Assembly (NCBI RefSeq): GCF_002797685.1
Contig: NZ_PGFH01000001.1
Span: forward strand, 806,001-870,000
Origin: Salinibacterium amurskyense
Lineage (GTDB): Bacteria > Actinomycetota > Actinomycetes > Actinomycetales > Microbacteriaceae
Direction of reading: 5' to 3'
DNA length: 64,000 nt
Shown piece by piece: positions 10,320-19,948 of this stretch (the stretch's first letter is position 1; the number at the start of each line of letters is the position of its first letter). The notes below the pieces were generated by a model, which saw nothing but the letters and a program-made list of their open reading frames with translations, was not told the origin of the DNA and made no database searches. Position numbers and translations under genes: made by a program.

Positions 10320-10829
10320 TCAGCGCCGCATGGCTGCGCTCTGAGCGATCAGCTGGGCAACCCACGCTGCGGCCACGAGAGCGACCGCCGAAATCGCGAG
10401 TGCTTGAGGCATCGAGGAGTACTCCTGATAGAAGCGCGTCAGCACAATCCCGTTCGCGACTGGGATGGTGAGCGCGAGGTAGGAGATCAGCGGTCGGTGT
10501 CGCACGATAAGCCAACAGAGCAGCGGAATGGCGAGAGTCCACATCGACATGGGGCCGGTGAGCATGATCCAGATCTGGCTGACCGCGGGCAGGGCCACGA
10601 TCATCCGGCGCCAGCCCTTCGCGGGCATGATCGACCAACCGACGACCGTTGCAGTGGTGCCGATCAGCAAAATTATGAGGGTGTAGTTATTGGCACCCTG
10701 CAAATGCACGGCGCCCGCAATGATGAGCACGAGCCCCGCAAAATAGCGGTCGGCGTAGTGACCCCACTTGAGCGGGAGCCGCCGGGTGGGTTCCCAGTCG
10801 CGGGCGAGCGAGAACCGGTTAGCTGACAT
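10320..10829 (-). CDS. Hypothetical membrane protein
   Basis: I do not recognise a named family. The 169-residue protein has about five hydrophobic segments (starting at RYFAGLVLIIAGAVHL) and a basic N terminus and C terminus. It starts inside the end of the upstream zinc-ribbon gene (11-base overlap), so the two are probably cotranscribed. Composition is like its neighbours. Confidence 0.75.
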   Translation of the reverse strand: MSANRFSLARDWEPTRRLPLKWGHYADRYFAGLVLIIAGAVHLQGANNYTLIILLIGTTATVVGWSIMPAKGWRRMIVALPAVSQIWIMLTGPMSMWTLAIPLLCWLIVRHRPLISYLALTIPVANGIVLTRFYQEYSSMPQALAISAVALVAAAWVAQLIAQSAAMRR

Positions 10830-11139
10830 TGGTCAGCAGCGAGTACAGCAGGATGCCCCACACGACCAACCACACATAACCGAGCGCCGTAGCGATGCGG
10901 GCCATGATCATGCCGCGTTCGCCATTCTCTTTGATCTGTCGCATCGCGAGATGACCGAAGATCAGCGCGGGCGCTCCGCCGAAAGCGGCGAGAATGAGCG
11001 CGAGAATCGCGATGGGGTTCGTTCGCGGCGCTGCTAACGGCGCCGGGCGCGCTGCATCCGCCGAGGTGGGTTCTCCGCAATAGATGCAGAATTTCCACTC
11101 CGGTTGCACTTGGGCAGCGCATGACGAACATTCGGGCAT
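10819..11139 (-). CDS. Zinc-ribbon and DUF4190 domain protein
   Basis: This small protein of 106 residues begins with a treble-clef zinc ribbon: two CxxC pairs (CSSC near residue 4, CIYC near 18). Two membrane helices follow in the DUF4190 pattern (NPIAILALILAAFGG, then ALGYVWLVVWGILL). The family has no established function. It is divergent from the GDPD gene, with only 45 bases between start codons. Confidence 0.82.
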   Translation of the reverse strand: MPECSSCAAQVQPEWKFCIYCGEPTSADAARPAPLAAPRTNPIAILALILAAFGGAPALIFGHLAMRQIKENGERGMIMARIATALGYVWLVVWGILLYSLLTNVS

Positions 11140-11184
11140 GTCCCAATATTAGTGGGAGCCGATGAAACGCATATTCTTGACTCA

Positions 11185-12186
11185 ATGAGCACCACCATTC
11201 GCCCGCTTGTGATCGGGCACCGCGGGGCAAGCGGCTATCGCCCAGAGCACACTAGAGCCGCCTACGAACTTGCGTTCACGCTGGGGGCGGATGCCGTCGA
11301 ACCCGACATCGTGGCGACTCGGGATGGCGTGCTGGTGCTGCGCCACGAGAACGAGATCTCGGGCACAACGAACGTGGCCGAGCATCCGGAATTTGCGGAT
11401 CGGCGTACCTCCAAGACGATCGATGGCGACGCGATCACAGGATGGTTCACCGAGGACTTCACGTGGGACGAACTCTCGACGTTGCGGGCCCGCGAGCGGC
11501 TGCCCGAAGTTCGGCAAGCGAGCACGACCCACAACGACGGATCGCCGATTCTGCGCTTGAGCGACCTGCTGGAGATTGTTGACCAGCACCCGGAGGCGGC
11601 GCGTCGCCCGCTGAAGATCGTTGCCGAGATCAAGCACGCGAGTTACTTTGCGTCGATCGGGTTGCCGCTCGACGAACTCTTTGCGCGCGACGTGCGGGAG
11701 TGGGCCACGGCCGACAACTTGATCATCGAATCATTCGAGCAGAGCGTGCTGCACCGCATCCGGGATCGAGGGATTCCGGGGCAGTTGGTGTTCTTGCTCG
11801 AGTCGAGCGGTGCACCTTCTGATCTGATCGCCCAACACGGTTCGAAGGCGCGCAGCTATGCCGATCACCTCAGTGACGAGGGGCTCGCTCAGCTCGCGCG
11901 CGAAGTCGACGGCATCAGCGTGGACAAGAAAATGCTCATGCTCAAGGATCTGGCCGGCAACCTCACGGGGACGAACGACCTGGTTGACCGTGCTCACGCC
12001 GCCGGTCTCCTCGTTTTCTGCTGGACCCTGCGCGCCGAGAATCGGTTCTTGCCGAAGAACCTGCGCTCGAGCAAGCAGCCTGAACAACACGGAGACTGGC
12101 TCGCAGAGTTTCGCACCCTCATGGATTCCGGTCTCGATGGTGTCTTTGCCGACCAACCCGACCTCGCGGTCACTGCGCGCGGGTAG
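11185..12186 (+). CDS. Glycerophosphodiester phosphodiesterase
   Basis: This 333-residue enzyme of the GDPD family hydrolyses glycerophosphodiesters to glycerol 3-phosphate and an alcohol. Catalytic HRGASG begins at residue 12, metal-binding EPDIVATRDGVLVLRHE follows around residues 37-53, and the C-terminal FCWTLR segment is conserved. No signal peptide is seen, so it is probably cytosolic. An in-frame GTG at 11152 is possible, but the ATG at 11185 gives the usual short N terminus. It stops 12 bases before pcrA. Its product could feed GlpD. Confidence 0.9.
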   Translation: MSTTIRPLVIGHRGASGYRPEHTRAAYELAFTLGADAVEPDIVATRDGVLVLRHENEISGTTNVAEHPEFADRRTSKTIDGDAITGWFTEDFTWDELSTLRARERLPEVRQASTTHNDGSPILRLSDLLEIVDQHPEAARRPLKIVAEIKHASYFASIGLPLDELFARDVREWATADNLIIESFEQSVLHRIRDRGIPGQLVFLLESSGAPSDLIAQHGSKARSYADHLSDEGLAQLAREVDGISVDKKMLMLKDLAGNLTGTNDLVDRAHAAGLLVFCWTLRAENRFLPKNLRSSKQPEQHGDWLAEFRTLMDSGLDGVFADQPDLAVTARG

Positions 12187-12198
12187 AGTCGAGGGGCG

Positions 12199-14604
12199 AT
12201 GACGACAGCTCTTGACTCTCACGACCCTGGCCGTTCTGACGACGGCAATCCCGTTGGCGACCCTCTGCTCGATGGGCTGAATCCGCGCCAACGCGAAGCC
12301 GTTGAGTACCGCGGCCCCTCGCTGCTGATCGTGGCGGGTGCCGGTTCGGGCAAAACGAGCGTGCTCACGCGTCGTATCGCCGGGTTGTTGCGCTCGCGCG
12401 AAGCGTGGCCGAGCCAGATTCTGGCCATCACCTTCACCAATAAGGCTGCCGCCGAAATGCGCGAGCGCGTCGGGGCGATCGTCGGCGACTCGGCTGAGGG
12501 CATGTGGATCTCCACCTTCCACTCCGCGTGTGTGCGCATCTTGCGGCGCGAAGCGGAAGCCTTCGGGTTCTCCAAGAACTTCACCATTTACGACTCGGCC
12601 GACAGCAAAGCGCTACTCAAGCGAATTCTCAAAGAGCTCGACGCCGATATGTTTGGCCTCACCGTCAGCAAGGCCGCTAATCGCATCTCGCAGCTCAAGA
12701 ACGAGCTAACCGACGTCGAAGGTTTCGCGCGGGATGCCAACCTGAACGACCCGACAGAGAAGAAGTTTCTTGAGGTCTTCCGCCGCTACACGCGCGGTCT
12801 CAGCGATGCCAACGCTTTCGACTTTGACGACCTCATCGGTCAGACGGTCTACTTGTTCCGGGCGTTCCCGCACATTGCGGCAACGTACCAGCGCCGCTTC
12901 AAGCACATCCTTGTCGACGAGTACCAAGACACGAACCACGCGCAGTACTCGCTGATTCGTGAGCTGACCAAGCCGCCGACTCCCGAGCAATTCGAGACCT
13001 CGCCTGGCGTACTCGTGCAGGGGCAGTCCAACGAACTCGAGGCCGCGTCGCTCACGGTGGTCGGCGACAGCGATCAGTCGATCTATGCGTTCCGCGGGGC
13101 CGACATCCGCAACATCGTGGAATTTGAGCGCGACTTTCCCCGCTCGACAGTGATTCTGCTTGAGCAGAACTACCGTTCGACCCAGACGATTCTGGATGCC
13201 GCTAACGCGGTGATCTCTCACAACTTTGACCGCAAAGACAAAAAGCTCTTCACGACGGTCGGTGCTGGCGACAAGATCGTCGGATTCACCGGGTACTCGG
13301 GGCACGACGAAGCGCAGTTTGTGGCGGATGAAATCCAGAAGCTGCACGATGAAGGCGTCGCTTACAAAGACATTGCCGTCTTCTATCGCACTAACTCGCA
13401 GACACGTGCGCTGGAAGAGATCTTCATTCGTGCGGCTCTGCCGTACCGAGTTCTCGGGGGCACGAAGTTCTACGAGCGCGCCGAAATCAAGGATGCCTTC
13501 GGTTACCTGATTGCGGTTGCTAACCCGGCGGATCCGCTGGCGCTGCGTCGCATCATGAACACCCCGAAACGTGGCATTGGTCCGGCGACCGAAGCGGCGC
13601 TTCAGGCGTGGGCGGATGACCGGGGAATGACCCTGCGCGATGCGATGCGCAACGCCTCCGAACTCGGCCTCGGCCCCAAAGTGACGAAAGCGATCGTCGG
13701 TTTGGCTGAGGTGCTCGACGAGGTAATGGCGAAGGTAGAAACATCCAAGCCCGCAGACATCTTGACCGAACTGCTCGAACGCTCGGGCTACCTTGCTGCG
13801 CTGCGCGCCTCGCAAGACCCACAGGATGAAGCTCGCGCCGAGAACGTGGATGAGCTCGTGGCCGTGACCAAGGAGTTCGGTAAGAACAACCCCGATGGCA
13901 CCCTGCTCGACTTCCTCACCGAGGTGTCGCTCGTGGCCGCGGCGGATGACCTTGATGACTCGAGCGGAACTGTGTCGCTCATGACACTGCACACCGCGAA
14001 GGGCCTCGAGTACGACTCCGTGTTCCTTACCGGTGTCGAAGAAGACCTGCTGCCTCACCGTATGTCGGCCAACGAGCCCGGTGGCCCCGCCGAAGAGCGG
14101 CGCCTGTTCTATGTAGGCATCACGCGTGCCCGCAAGCGACTGTTCCTCTCGCTCGCGATGACTCGCGCGCAGTTCGGTGAGGTCAACGTGGCAATGCCGA
14201 GCCGCTACCTGCAAGAGATTCCGACCGAACTCATCGAGTGGAAGCAGTCGCCGGGAATGGCGAACTCGCGCGGCGGTACTCAATCGAGGGCGCTCAACGC
14301 TCGCCGCGATGGCAACAGCGGTGGCGGCTCGTGGTCCGGTTCGCTCCGGGCGGCGGCAGCGGGCGGACTGCCGCCGGCACCTCCACGCGCTAAGACCGAA
14401 TGGGCTAACCCCGTCACGGCAACCGTGCGCGACAATGGCGACCTCACTCTGGCGGCGGGCGACCGCATCCGTCACACTGACTTTGGTGACGGAACCGTGA
14501 ATCAGGTCACGGGCGCTGGCCCGAAGAGCATTGCTGACGTTCAATTCGACACCGCAGGGCGCAAGCGCCTGCTGATCAAGATTGCTCCCATTGAGAAACT
14601 TTGA
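12199..14604 (+). CDS. pcrA: ATP-dependent DNA helicase PcrA/UvrD
   Basis: This 801-residue superfamily 1 3'-5' helicase acts in nucleotide excision repair and in removing recombinase from DNA. The Q motif LNPRQREAV is at 27-35, Walker A AGAGSGKT at 46-53, motif II DEYQDTN near 238, motif III GDSDQSIYAFRGA near 290, and motif IV QNYRST. Motif V/VI is LMTLHTAKGLEYDSVFLTG and FYVGITRARKRLFL. After a glycine/serine linker, the C terminus (about 750-801) forms the PcrA-type Tudor-like RNA polymerase-binding domain (GDRIRHTDFGDGTV). A GAGGGG ribosome site precedes the ATG. Confidence 0.95.
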   Translation: MTTALDSHDPGRSDDGNPVGDPLLDGLNPRQREAVEYRGPSLLIVAGAGSGKTSVLTRRIAGLLRSREAWPSQILAITFTNKAAAEMRERVGAIVGDSAEGMWISTFHSACVRILRREAEAFGFSKNFTIYDSADSKALLKRILKELDADMFGLTVSKAANRISQLKNELTDVEGFARDANLNDPTEKKFLEVFRRYTRGLSDANAFDFDDLIGQTVYLFRAFPHIAATYQRRFKHILVDEYQDTNHAQYSLIRELTKPPTPEQFETSPGVLVQGQSNELEAASLTVVGDSDQSIYAFRGADIRNIVEFERDFPRSTVILLEQNYRSTQTILDAANAVISHNFDRKDKKLFTTVGAGDKIVGFTGYSGHDEAQFVADEIQKLHDEGVAYKDIAVFYRTNSQTRALEEIFIRAALPYRVLGGTKFYERAEIKDAFGYLIAVANPADPLALRRIMNTPKRGIGPATEAALQAWADDRGMTLRDAMRNASELGLGPKVTKAIVGLAEVLDEVMAKVETSKPADILTELLERSGYLAALRASQDPQDEARAENVDELVAVTKEFGKNNPDGTLLDFLTEVSLVAAADDLDDSSGTVSLMTLHTAKGLEYDSVFLTGVEEDLLPHRMSANEPGGPAEERRLFYVGITRARKRLFLSLAMTRAQFGEVNVAMPSRYLQEIPTELIEWKQSPGMANSRGGTQSRALNARRDGNSGGGSWSGSLRAAAAGGLPPAPPRAKTEWANPVTATVRDNGDLTLAAGDRIRHTDFGDGTVNQVTGAGPKSIADVQFDTAGRKRLLIKIAPIEKL

Positions 14605-16069
14605 TTCCGAAGGAACACCGCAGTCGGGTACGCCGCGTCATTGGGAGCCCCGGCTGGTTGTTCCGCGCGTTCGACCGCTCGATACCGACGATGAGCTCGC
14701 GAAGGCGCTCGCAGCAGTGCGCGTGGAGCTCAAGCTGCCCACCGAGTTCAGTGCTGAAGTCGAAGAAGCGGCTGCGGCTGCTGTAGCTGCATTCGAGCCG
14801 CCTGAGCTCGACCTCACCGCCATTCCCTTCGTCACGATCGACCCCGAGGGCGCCACAGATCTCGATCAGGCGCTCTACCTCGAACGCACCGGCGAAACGC
14901 TGCGCGTGATGTACGCGATCGCTGAAGTGCCCGCCTTCGTGCTGCCCGGTTCCGTCGTTGATGCGGAAGCCCGCAAGCGCGGCCAAACCTTGTACGGTCC
15001 CGATGACCGGGTGCCGTTGCATCCGACGATCATCAGTGAAGATGCCGCATCGCTGCTGGCTGGTGCGACGCGACCCGCTTTCGTGTGGACCTTCGACTTG
15101 GATGCCACGGGCGAGGTCATCGCGACAACTCTCGTGCGTGCGCAAGTGCGTAACCGTCGCCAGTTCAACTATGTCGAAGTGCAGGAGTTGCTCGACAACG
15201 ACCGCGCGGACGAATCGCTCTCGCTACTGCCGGAGTTTGGGCGCCTGCGTACCGAGCTCGAACGCCAGCGCGGGGGAGCGAGCCTCAACCGTCCCGACGA
15301 AGAAGTGGCTGTCGTTGATGGCCAGTATGTGATCGAGCGCCGAGCTTCGCTACCCGTCGAGGACTACAACGCCCACGTCTCGCTCATGACCGGCATGGAG
15401 GCCGCGCGCATCATGCTCGAGGGCAAGGTGGGCATTCTGCGCACGATGCCCGCGCCCGATGACGAGACGCTTGAGCAGTTCCGCCGTCAGGTAGCGAGCC
15501 TCGGATGCCCGTGGCCCGAGAACCAAGACTATGGCGAGTACTTGCGCACCCTCGACCACTCCGACCCTCGCGCCCTCGCGGCGACCCACGCCGCCACGTC
15601 TCTCTTTCGCGGAGCCGGTTACACGCCCTTCGACGGCGAACTGCCCGAAGACACCATCCAGGCCGCCGTTGCAGCGCCCTACGCCCACGCCACAGCGCCG
15701 CTGCGTCGACTCGTCGACCGCTTCGTGCTTGTCGCGTGTGAAGCGATTGTCGCGGGGCGCGAAGTACCGAAATGGGTGCGCGAAGCTCTTCCGCAACTGC
15801 CCAAGATCATGGGCCGCACGAGTCAGCTGGCGTCGCAGTTCGACCGCTCGTCGGTTGACGTGATCGAAGCGGCACTGTTGCGGCCGCGAGTGGGCGAGGA
15901 GTTCGAGGCAACAGTGGTTTCGGAGCGCGCCGAGGGTGGCGTCATCCAGATCGCTGAACCGGTAATCACGGCCCGCATCTCCGGCACGGTTTCGGCCGGA
16001 GACACGGTGCGTGTGCGACTCGTTTCTGCCGAGATTGCGACAGGAACGATCGAGTTCGAACTCGCGTAG
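14582..16069 (+). CDS. RNB domain ribonuclease (RNase II/R type)
   Basis: This protein of up to 495 residues carries a central RNB catalytic domain. The metal-binding Asp cluster is in TIDPEGATDLDQAL, and the conserved APLRRLVDRFV region is near residue 370. An S1-like/OB C-terminal part (GEEFEATVVSERAEGG) follows. It lacks the N-terminal cold-shock domains of RNase R and RNase II, as is usual for the shorter actinobacterial RNB proteins. It probably degrades RNA 3' to 5'. The start is uncertain: TTG at 14582 or 14591, overlapping the end of pcrA, has no clear ribosome site, and the conserved region begins only around 14670. Confidence 0.85.
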   Translation: MLPLRNFDSEGTPQSGTPRHWEPRLVVPRVRPLDTDDELAKALAAVRVELKLPTEFSAEVEEAAAAAVAAFEPPELDLTAIPFVTIDPEGATDLDQALYLERTGETLRVMYAIAEVPAFVLPGSVVDAEARKRGQTLYGPDDRVPLHPTIISEDAASLLAGATRPAFVWTFDLDATGEVIATTLVRAQVRNRRQFNYVEVQELLDNDRADESLSLLPEFGRLRTELERQRGGASLNRPDEEVAVVDGQYVIERRASLPVEDYNAHVSLMTGMEAARIMLEGKVGILRTMPAPDDETLEQFRRQVASLGCPWPENQDYGEYLRTLDHSDPRALAATHAATSLFRGAGYTPFDGELPEDTIQAAVAAPYAHATAPLRRLVDRFVLVACEAIVAGREVPKWVREALPQLPKIMGRTSQLASQFDRSSVDVIEAALLRPRVGEEFEATVVSERAEGGVIQIAEPVITARISGTVSAGDTVRVRLVSAEIATGTIEFELA

Positions 16070-16084
16070 TTCGCTTCAGTAGGT

Positions 16085-16849
16085 CTAGAACTTGCCGGAG
16101 TTGACCCAGGTGCTCGGGTCGGTGATCTCTTCGGAGACAACCCAGTGCTCAGCGATGAGGCCATTCTCGACGCGGTAGAGGTCGATCAGGGCGGTAGCAG
16201 TGCCCGCGATCTCGGCTTCGGCGAGCACAGCCACAAAGTTGCCCGAGCCGATGACTTTGTGAATCTGCTTGTAGACGAGACCATTCGCGGTGGCGTAGCT
16301 CACGAAGGCGTCGAGGCCGTCGGCAATGCGAGCGTCGTGCTGAGCAAGGTCAGCGTGAACGTAGGTGGAGGTAAGGGCGAGGTCTGCACCGACGAGAACC
16401 TTCGCGGCGAACTCCGACACGAGGTGCTTGTTGACCTCAGTCTTGTCGAGATCGGTGACCTCGGTTGGGCCATCGATCGGCGTGCGGCCGCTCACGCTCG
16501 TGGGCTCCACTTCGGCGATCATGTCCCAGTGCTCGACGATCTTGGCGTCATCGTCGGTGTCGAAGATGTCGGCGGTCACATAGGCGAACTCACCATTGTT
16601 GAGCTTCTGGTGCGCCTGGACGAAGACGAAATGGCCGTCTTCAAAACCGCGGATGATTTCGATGTCGCGAATCGGGTTGCGATCGATGAAGTCGGCGAAG
16701 AACTCGATGAAGCCATCCTTGCCATCGCGCACCGGGGTGGAGTGCTGGGTGTACCGCTGGCCGACGTACTTGTTCACGGCGACTTCGTAGTCACCGTCGC
16801 GGATGCCCTCAAGGTAGATGGCCTTGGCGTTGTCGAGTCGTTGTCCCAT
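16085..16849 (-). CDS. Tandem SnoaL-like (NTF2 fold) protein
   Basis: This 254-residue protein consists of two SnoaL-like halves. The first (about 10-125) contains YTQHSTPVRDGKDGF and KIVEHWDMIAE; the second (about 135-250) contains YVHADLAQHDARIADGLDAF and LIAEHWVVSEE. Each half repeats the H/D and EHW pattern of small polyketide-cyclase-like or ester-binding proteins. The reaction is unknown. AGGAG precedes the ATG. The upstream AraC regulator on the same strand, 92 bases away, is a plausible controller. It converges with the RNB gene with 15 bases between stops. Confidence 0.85.
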   Translation of the reverse strand: MGQRLDNAKAIYLEGIRDGDYEVAVNKYVGQRYTQHSTPVRDGKDGFIEFFADFIDRNPIRDIEIIRGFEDGHFVFVQAHQKLNNGEFAYVTADIFDTDDDAKIVEHWDMIAEVEPTSVSGRTPIDGPTEVTDLDKTEVNKHLVSEFAAKVLVGADLALTSTYVHADLAQHDARIADGLDAFVSYATANGLVYKQIHKVIGSGNFVAVLAEAEIAGTATALIDLYRVENGLIAEHWVVSEEITDPSTWVNSGKF

Positions 16850-16941
16850 GGGATGCTCCTAGAAGTGTGGTGAGGGGGTGCGATTGAGTACTTCAAGCAT
16901 CCCGCGCAGCGAGAAGCGAGCACAGGTGCGACCGCGACCGC

Positions 16942-17805
16942 TTATGGTGCAAAGTGGACAAGGCTGCGACGAAACTCCGCCGGAGAGGTGCCGACCACTC
17001 GCTCGAAGAACTTCGCAAAGTTGGAGGGCTCGCTGAATCCGAGTGCCGTCGAGATGGATGCCACGGTGCCGTCGGTGTGCGCCAGCAGCCGTTGTGCTTC
17101 GAGCATGAGCCGCTCATCCAGCAGCGCTTTGGCGGTGAGGCCTGTGACGGTTTGGCAGGCGCGACTGACGGTGCGCTCGGAATAGCCGAGGCCGGTGACG
17201 TAGTCGCGAACATTGCGGCTGCGAGTGAGGTCGCGTTCGAGGGCCGCGCGGAAGGCGAGGTAGGCGTGGGGGAGAGCGCCGCGGCCGGGCTCGCTACTCG
17301 CGCGCTGATAGAGAGCGACGAGTGCGGCGAACAGCGCGGTGAGCAGGGTGACGGAGTGTTCGTCAGCCGTGAATCGCTGTTGTTCCCGCTCAATCGCGGT
17401 GACGAGATCGAGTGCGGTCGCAAGCGAGTGCTCGCCCAGGTCGGCGTGAGTCGGATCGCCGGGAAGCCAGGGCGCTGTTCTTGTGGCGGTGGGCGATGCC
17501 ACGACCACACTGGCGCTGAGGTCGTTTTCGACGTGCCACTGCTGCACTTGCCCGGGTCGCACGAACAGCACGCGGCCGGGGTGCAGAGCGATCGTCTGAA
17601 AGTCGACGGTGTGCGAGCCGCTGCCACTGCGGATGACAATCATGAGTTCGAAGGAGGGCCGCTGCGCGCGTTCGAAATAGGTCGGGCCCATTCGCTCGAC
17701 GAGCGCCGCGTAGTCGAGCACCTCCGCGGGAAGCGCCAGTCCGTGCTCGCTCGCGAAGTCGACCGGCAGCACGGTCCCGTCGCGTTCGTCGTCCATAGTG
17801 GTCAC
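16942..17805 (-). CDS. AraC family transcriptional regulator
   Basis: This 287-residue protein has an N-terminal cupin-like effector domain (SHTVDFQTIALHPGRVLFVR around residue 60) and a C-terminal double helix-turn-helix of about 100 residues (RNVRDYVTGLGYSERTVSR, then SISTALGFSEPSNFAKFFERVVGTSP). This is the classic AraC/XylS layout. The start is GTG at 17805; an internal ATG at 17796 is an alternative. The MpaB-like oxygenase gene ends nine bases upstream, so the two are likely cotranscribed, with the SnoaL gene downstream. Confidence 0.9.
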   Translation of the reverse strand: MTTMDDERDGTVLPVDFASEHGLALPAEVLDYAALVERMGPTYFERAQRPSFELMIVIRSGSGSHTVDFQTIALHPGRVLFVRPGQVQQWHVENDLSASVVVASPTATRTAPWLPGDPTHADLGEHSLATALDLVTAIEREQQRFTADEHSVTLLTALFAALVALYQRASSEPGRGALPHAYLAFRAALERDLTRSRNVRDYVTGLGYSERTVSRACQTVTGLTAKALLDERLMLEAQRLLAHTDGTVASISTALGFSEPSNFAKFFERVVGTSPAEFRRSLVHFAP

Positions 17806-17814
17806 ACGCCGATG

Positions 17815-18579
17815 CTAGCGCTGCCGCTTTCGAAAGGCAGCCAGATACCGGCGCTGCGCCGCGAAGCGCACCCAGCGGGGAAGGTGCGGGTACACCGCGC
17901 GCGTGACCCGCATGATCCGGTCGAAGCGTTTCTGGTGGTGGGGTAGCGCATAGGCCTCGCGCAAGTCAGGGCTCAGTAACCCGGCGGTCAGCACGCGCAC
18001 GAGCGGCATTGAGGCGCGTAACCACCACGGTCCGCCGGTCGGATGTAGCAACTGCTGGGCAACGTGTTGGCTCGCGTCCGTGACGCGCAACGAAGCCACG
18101 CTCTCGTTCCAGTAGGCAGCGAACGCCGCGCGGTCGGTCGGCCACAGCGCGCGGGGAACGCCCAGCGCGGTCGCAATCACGGCGTAGTCGGCGAGCAGGG
18201 TTTCGGCATCCACTTCGCGCAGCGGCCCGAAAACCAGCTCGCGCACCCGCATCGCCGTGTCGTACAGCGTGGCAGCTACCCACAACTGCAGCTGCGGGTC
18301 GCGGGCGTCGTAGCTGTCGGCCCGCACCGGTCGGTGAGCCGCGCCCACTCGCCGCGCGACCTCGGCAGCCTCAGCCGGCGTGCCATAGACGGTGACGTAG
18401 AGATACGTGAGGGTGCCGTTGAGGCGATCCAAGGGGCGCCGCGCAAAGTCACTGTGCTCGGCGACCGCCTGCCCCACAGCAGGGTGCGCGATTTGCAACA
18501 GGATCGCCGCCCCACCGCCGGCCAACAGAGCGACGTCGGCAGAGACATCCGCAATTCTGAGAGGGGCGGATGCGGGCAT
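17815..18579 (-). CDS. Oxygenase MpaB family protein (DUF2236)
   Basis: This 254-residue protein carries the DUF2236 signature near its start (LLQIAHPAVGQAVAEHSDF, residues about 27-46), with the conserved YVTVYGTPAEA segment and a trailing helical region. Family members resemble heme-dependent oxygenases such as the fungal MpaB cleavage enzyme and latex-clearing proteins. The substrate here is unknown. It is divergent from sucC across a 189-base gap holding a weak palindrome (AAGAT...ATCTT, 18607-18622), and cotranscribed with the AraC gene. Confidence 0.87.
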   Translation of the reverse strand: MPASAPLRIADVSADVALLAGGGAAILLQIAHPAVGQAVAEHSDFARRPLDRLNGTLTYLYVTVYGTPAEAAEVARRVGAAHRPVRADSYDARDPQLQLWVAATLYDTAMRVRELVFGPLREVDAETLLADYAVIATALGVPRALWPTDRAAFAAYWNESVASLRVTDASQHVAQQLLHPTGGPWWLRASMPLVRVLTAGLLSPDLREAYALPHHQKRFDRIMRVTRAVYPHLPRWVRFAAQRRYLAAFRKRQR

Positions 18580-18768
18580 GAAGCCAGTTTAGGAGCGTGT
18601 AAACACAAGATTTACTGATCTTTCGCCCTGTACAGCCCGCTATCGGAAAACCCACAACGTTAGGCACGGTAAGGTTTTCTATTGGCGCGCGACTCTTGGA
18701 GCCGACCAACTTGGCACCGTTTCGCCGCCTTCCCCACTCACCATTACGCGCGGATTGGAATGAGCAGC

Positions 18769-19938
18769 GTGGATCTATATGAGTACCAGGCCAGAGATGT
18801 ATTTGAGTCTTATGGCGTACCAGTACTTGCCGGCCTAATTGCCGACACCCCAGAAGAAGCCAAAGCAGCAGCCGAGAAAATCGGTGGAACCGTTGTAGTC
18901 AAGGCTCAGGTCAAGACCGGCGGTCGCGGCAAGGCGGGTGGTGTCAAGGTCGTTCACAACGCCGACGACGCTTACGCCGCAGCCGAGCAGATCCTTGGTC
19001 TCGACATCAACGGCCACACGGTCAAGCGAGTAATGATTGCTGCCGGTGCTCGCATCGCGCAGGAGTTCTACTTCTCCGTGCTGCTCGACCGAGCAAACCG
19101 CTCCTACCTTTCGCTCTGCAGCGTTGAGGGTGGAGTGGAGATCGAGGTGCTTGCTGTTGAGCGCCCCGAGGCTCTCGCCAAGATCGAGATCAACCCGATG
19201 CAGGGTATTGACCTCGCCAAGGCCACCGAAATCGCCAAGGCTGCGAACTTCCCGGCCGAGCTCGTTGACAAGGTGGCCCCTGTCTTCGTGAAGCTCTACG
19301 ACGTGTACAAGGGCGAAGACGCAACTCTCGTTGAGGTCAACCCCCTCGTGCTCACCGAAGACGGCCAGATCCTGGCTCTCGACGGCAAGGTATCGCTCGA
19401 CGAGAACGCTGAGTTCCGTCACCCCAAGCACGCCGCTCTCGAAGATGCTGCAGCGGCTGACCCGCTTGAGGCGAAGGCTAAGGCCAACGACCTCAACTAC
19501 GTCAAGCTCGACGGTGAAGTAGGTGTCATCGGTAACGGTGCCGGCCTCGTCATGTCGACGCTGGATGTTGTTGCCTACGCTGGCGAAAACCACGGCAACG
19601 TGAAGCCCGCCAACTTCCTCGACATCGGTGGTGGAGCCTCCGCTGAGGTCATGGCCGCCGGGCTCGACGTTATTCTCAACGACCCTCAGGTCAAGAGCGT
19701 ATTCGTCAACGTCTTCGGTGGAATCACCGCGTGTGACGCTGTTGCTAAGGGAATTGTGGGTGCGCTCGCAGAACTCGGCAGCTCAGCCAACAAGCCTCTC
19801 GTTGTCCGCCTCGACGGCAACAAGGTCGAGGAGGGTCGCGCGATTCTCGCCGAAGCGAACCACCCCCTCGTGACGCTAGCCGCATCTATGGACGAGGGCG
19901 CCGACAAGGCTGCCGAACTCGCCAACGCCGCGAAGTAA
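18769..19938 (+). CDS. sucC: Succinate-CoA ligase, beta subunit
   Basis: This subunit of succinyl-CoA synthetase interconverts succinyl-CoA and succinate with ATP or GTP formation in the TCA cycle. It has 389 residues from GTG at 18769, which gives the family N terminus [12 protein letters not shown] at 18760 is an equally open alternative. The ATP-grasp domain ([16 protein letters not shown]) and the C-terminal CoA-ligase fold ([13 protein letters not shown], then [16 protein letters not shown]) are complete. sucD follows after ten bases. A TAAGGT element at 18670-18675 may be the -10 region. Confidence 0.95.
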   Translation: MDLYEYQARDVFESYGVPVLAGLIADTPEEAKAAAEKIGGTVVVKAQVKTGGRGKAGGVKVVHNADDAYAAAEQILGLDINGHTVKRVMIAAGARIAQEFYFSVLLDRANRSYLSLCSVEGGVEIEVLAVERPEALAKIEINPMQGIDLAKATEIAKAANFPAELVDKVAPVFVKLYDVYKGEDATLVEVNPLVLTEDGQILALDGKVSLDENAEFRHPKHAALEDAAAADPLEAKAKANDLNYVKLDGEVGVIGNGAGLVMSTLDVVAYAGENHGNVKPANFLDIGGGASAEVMAAGLDVILNDPQVKSVFVNVFGGITACDAVAKGIVGALAELGSSANKPLVVRLDGNKVEEGRAILAEANHPLVTLAASMDEGADKAAELANAAK

Positions 19939-19948
19939 GGAACCGAGC

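Noticed and set aside
12706-14544. Long open frame antisense to pcrA (over 600 codons)
   Set aside because: It is a shadow of codon bias in a high-GC gene and has no recognisable protein features; the same holds for the frame antisense to purH at 32380-34356.
18607-18622. AAGAT-N6-ATCTT palindrome between the MpaB-like gene and sucC
   Set aside because: The arms are only five bases, and the sequence does not match the icd palindrome, so a shared TCA regulator cannot be claimed.
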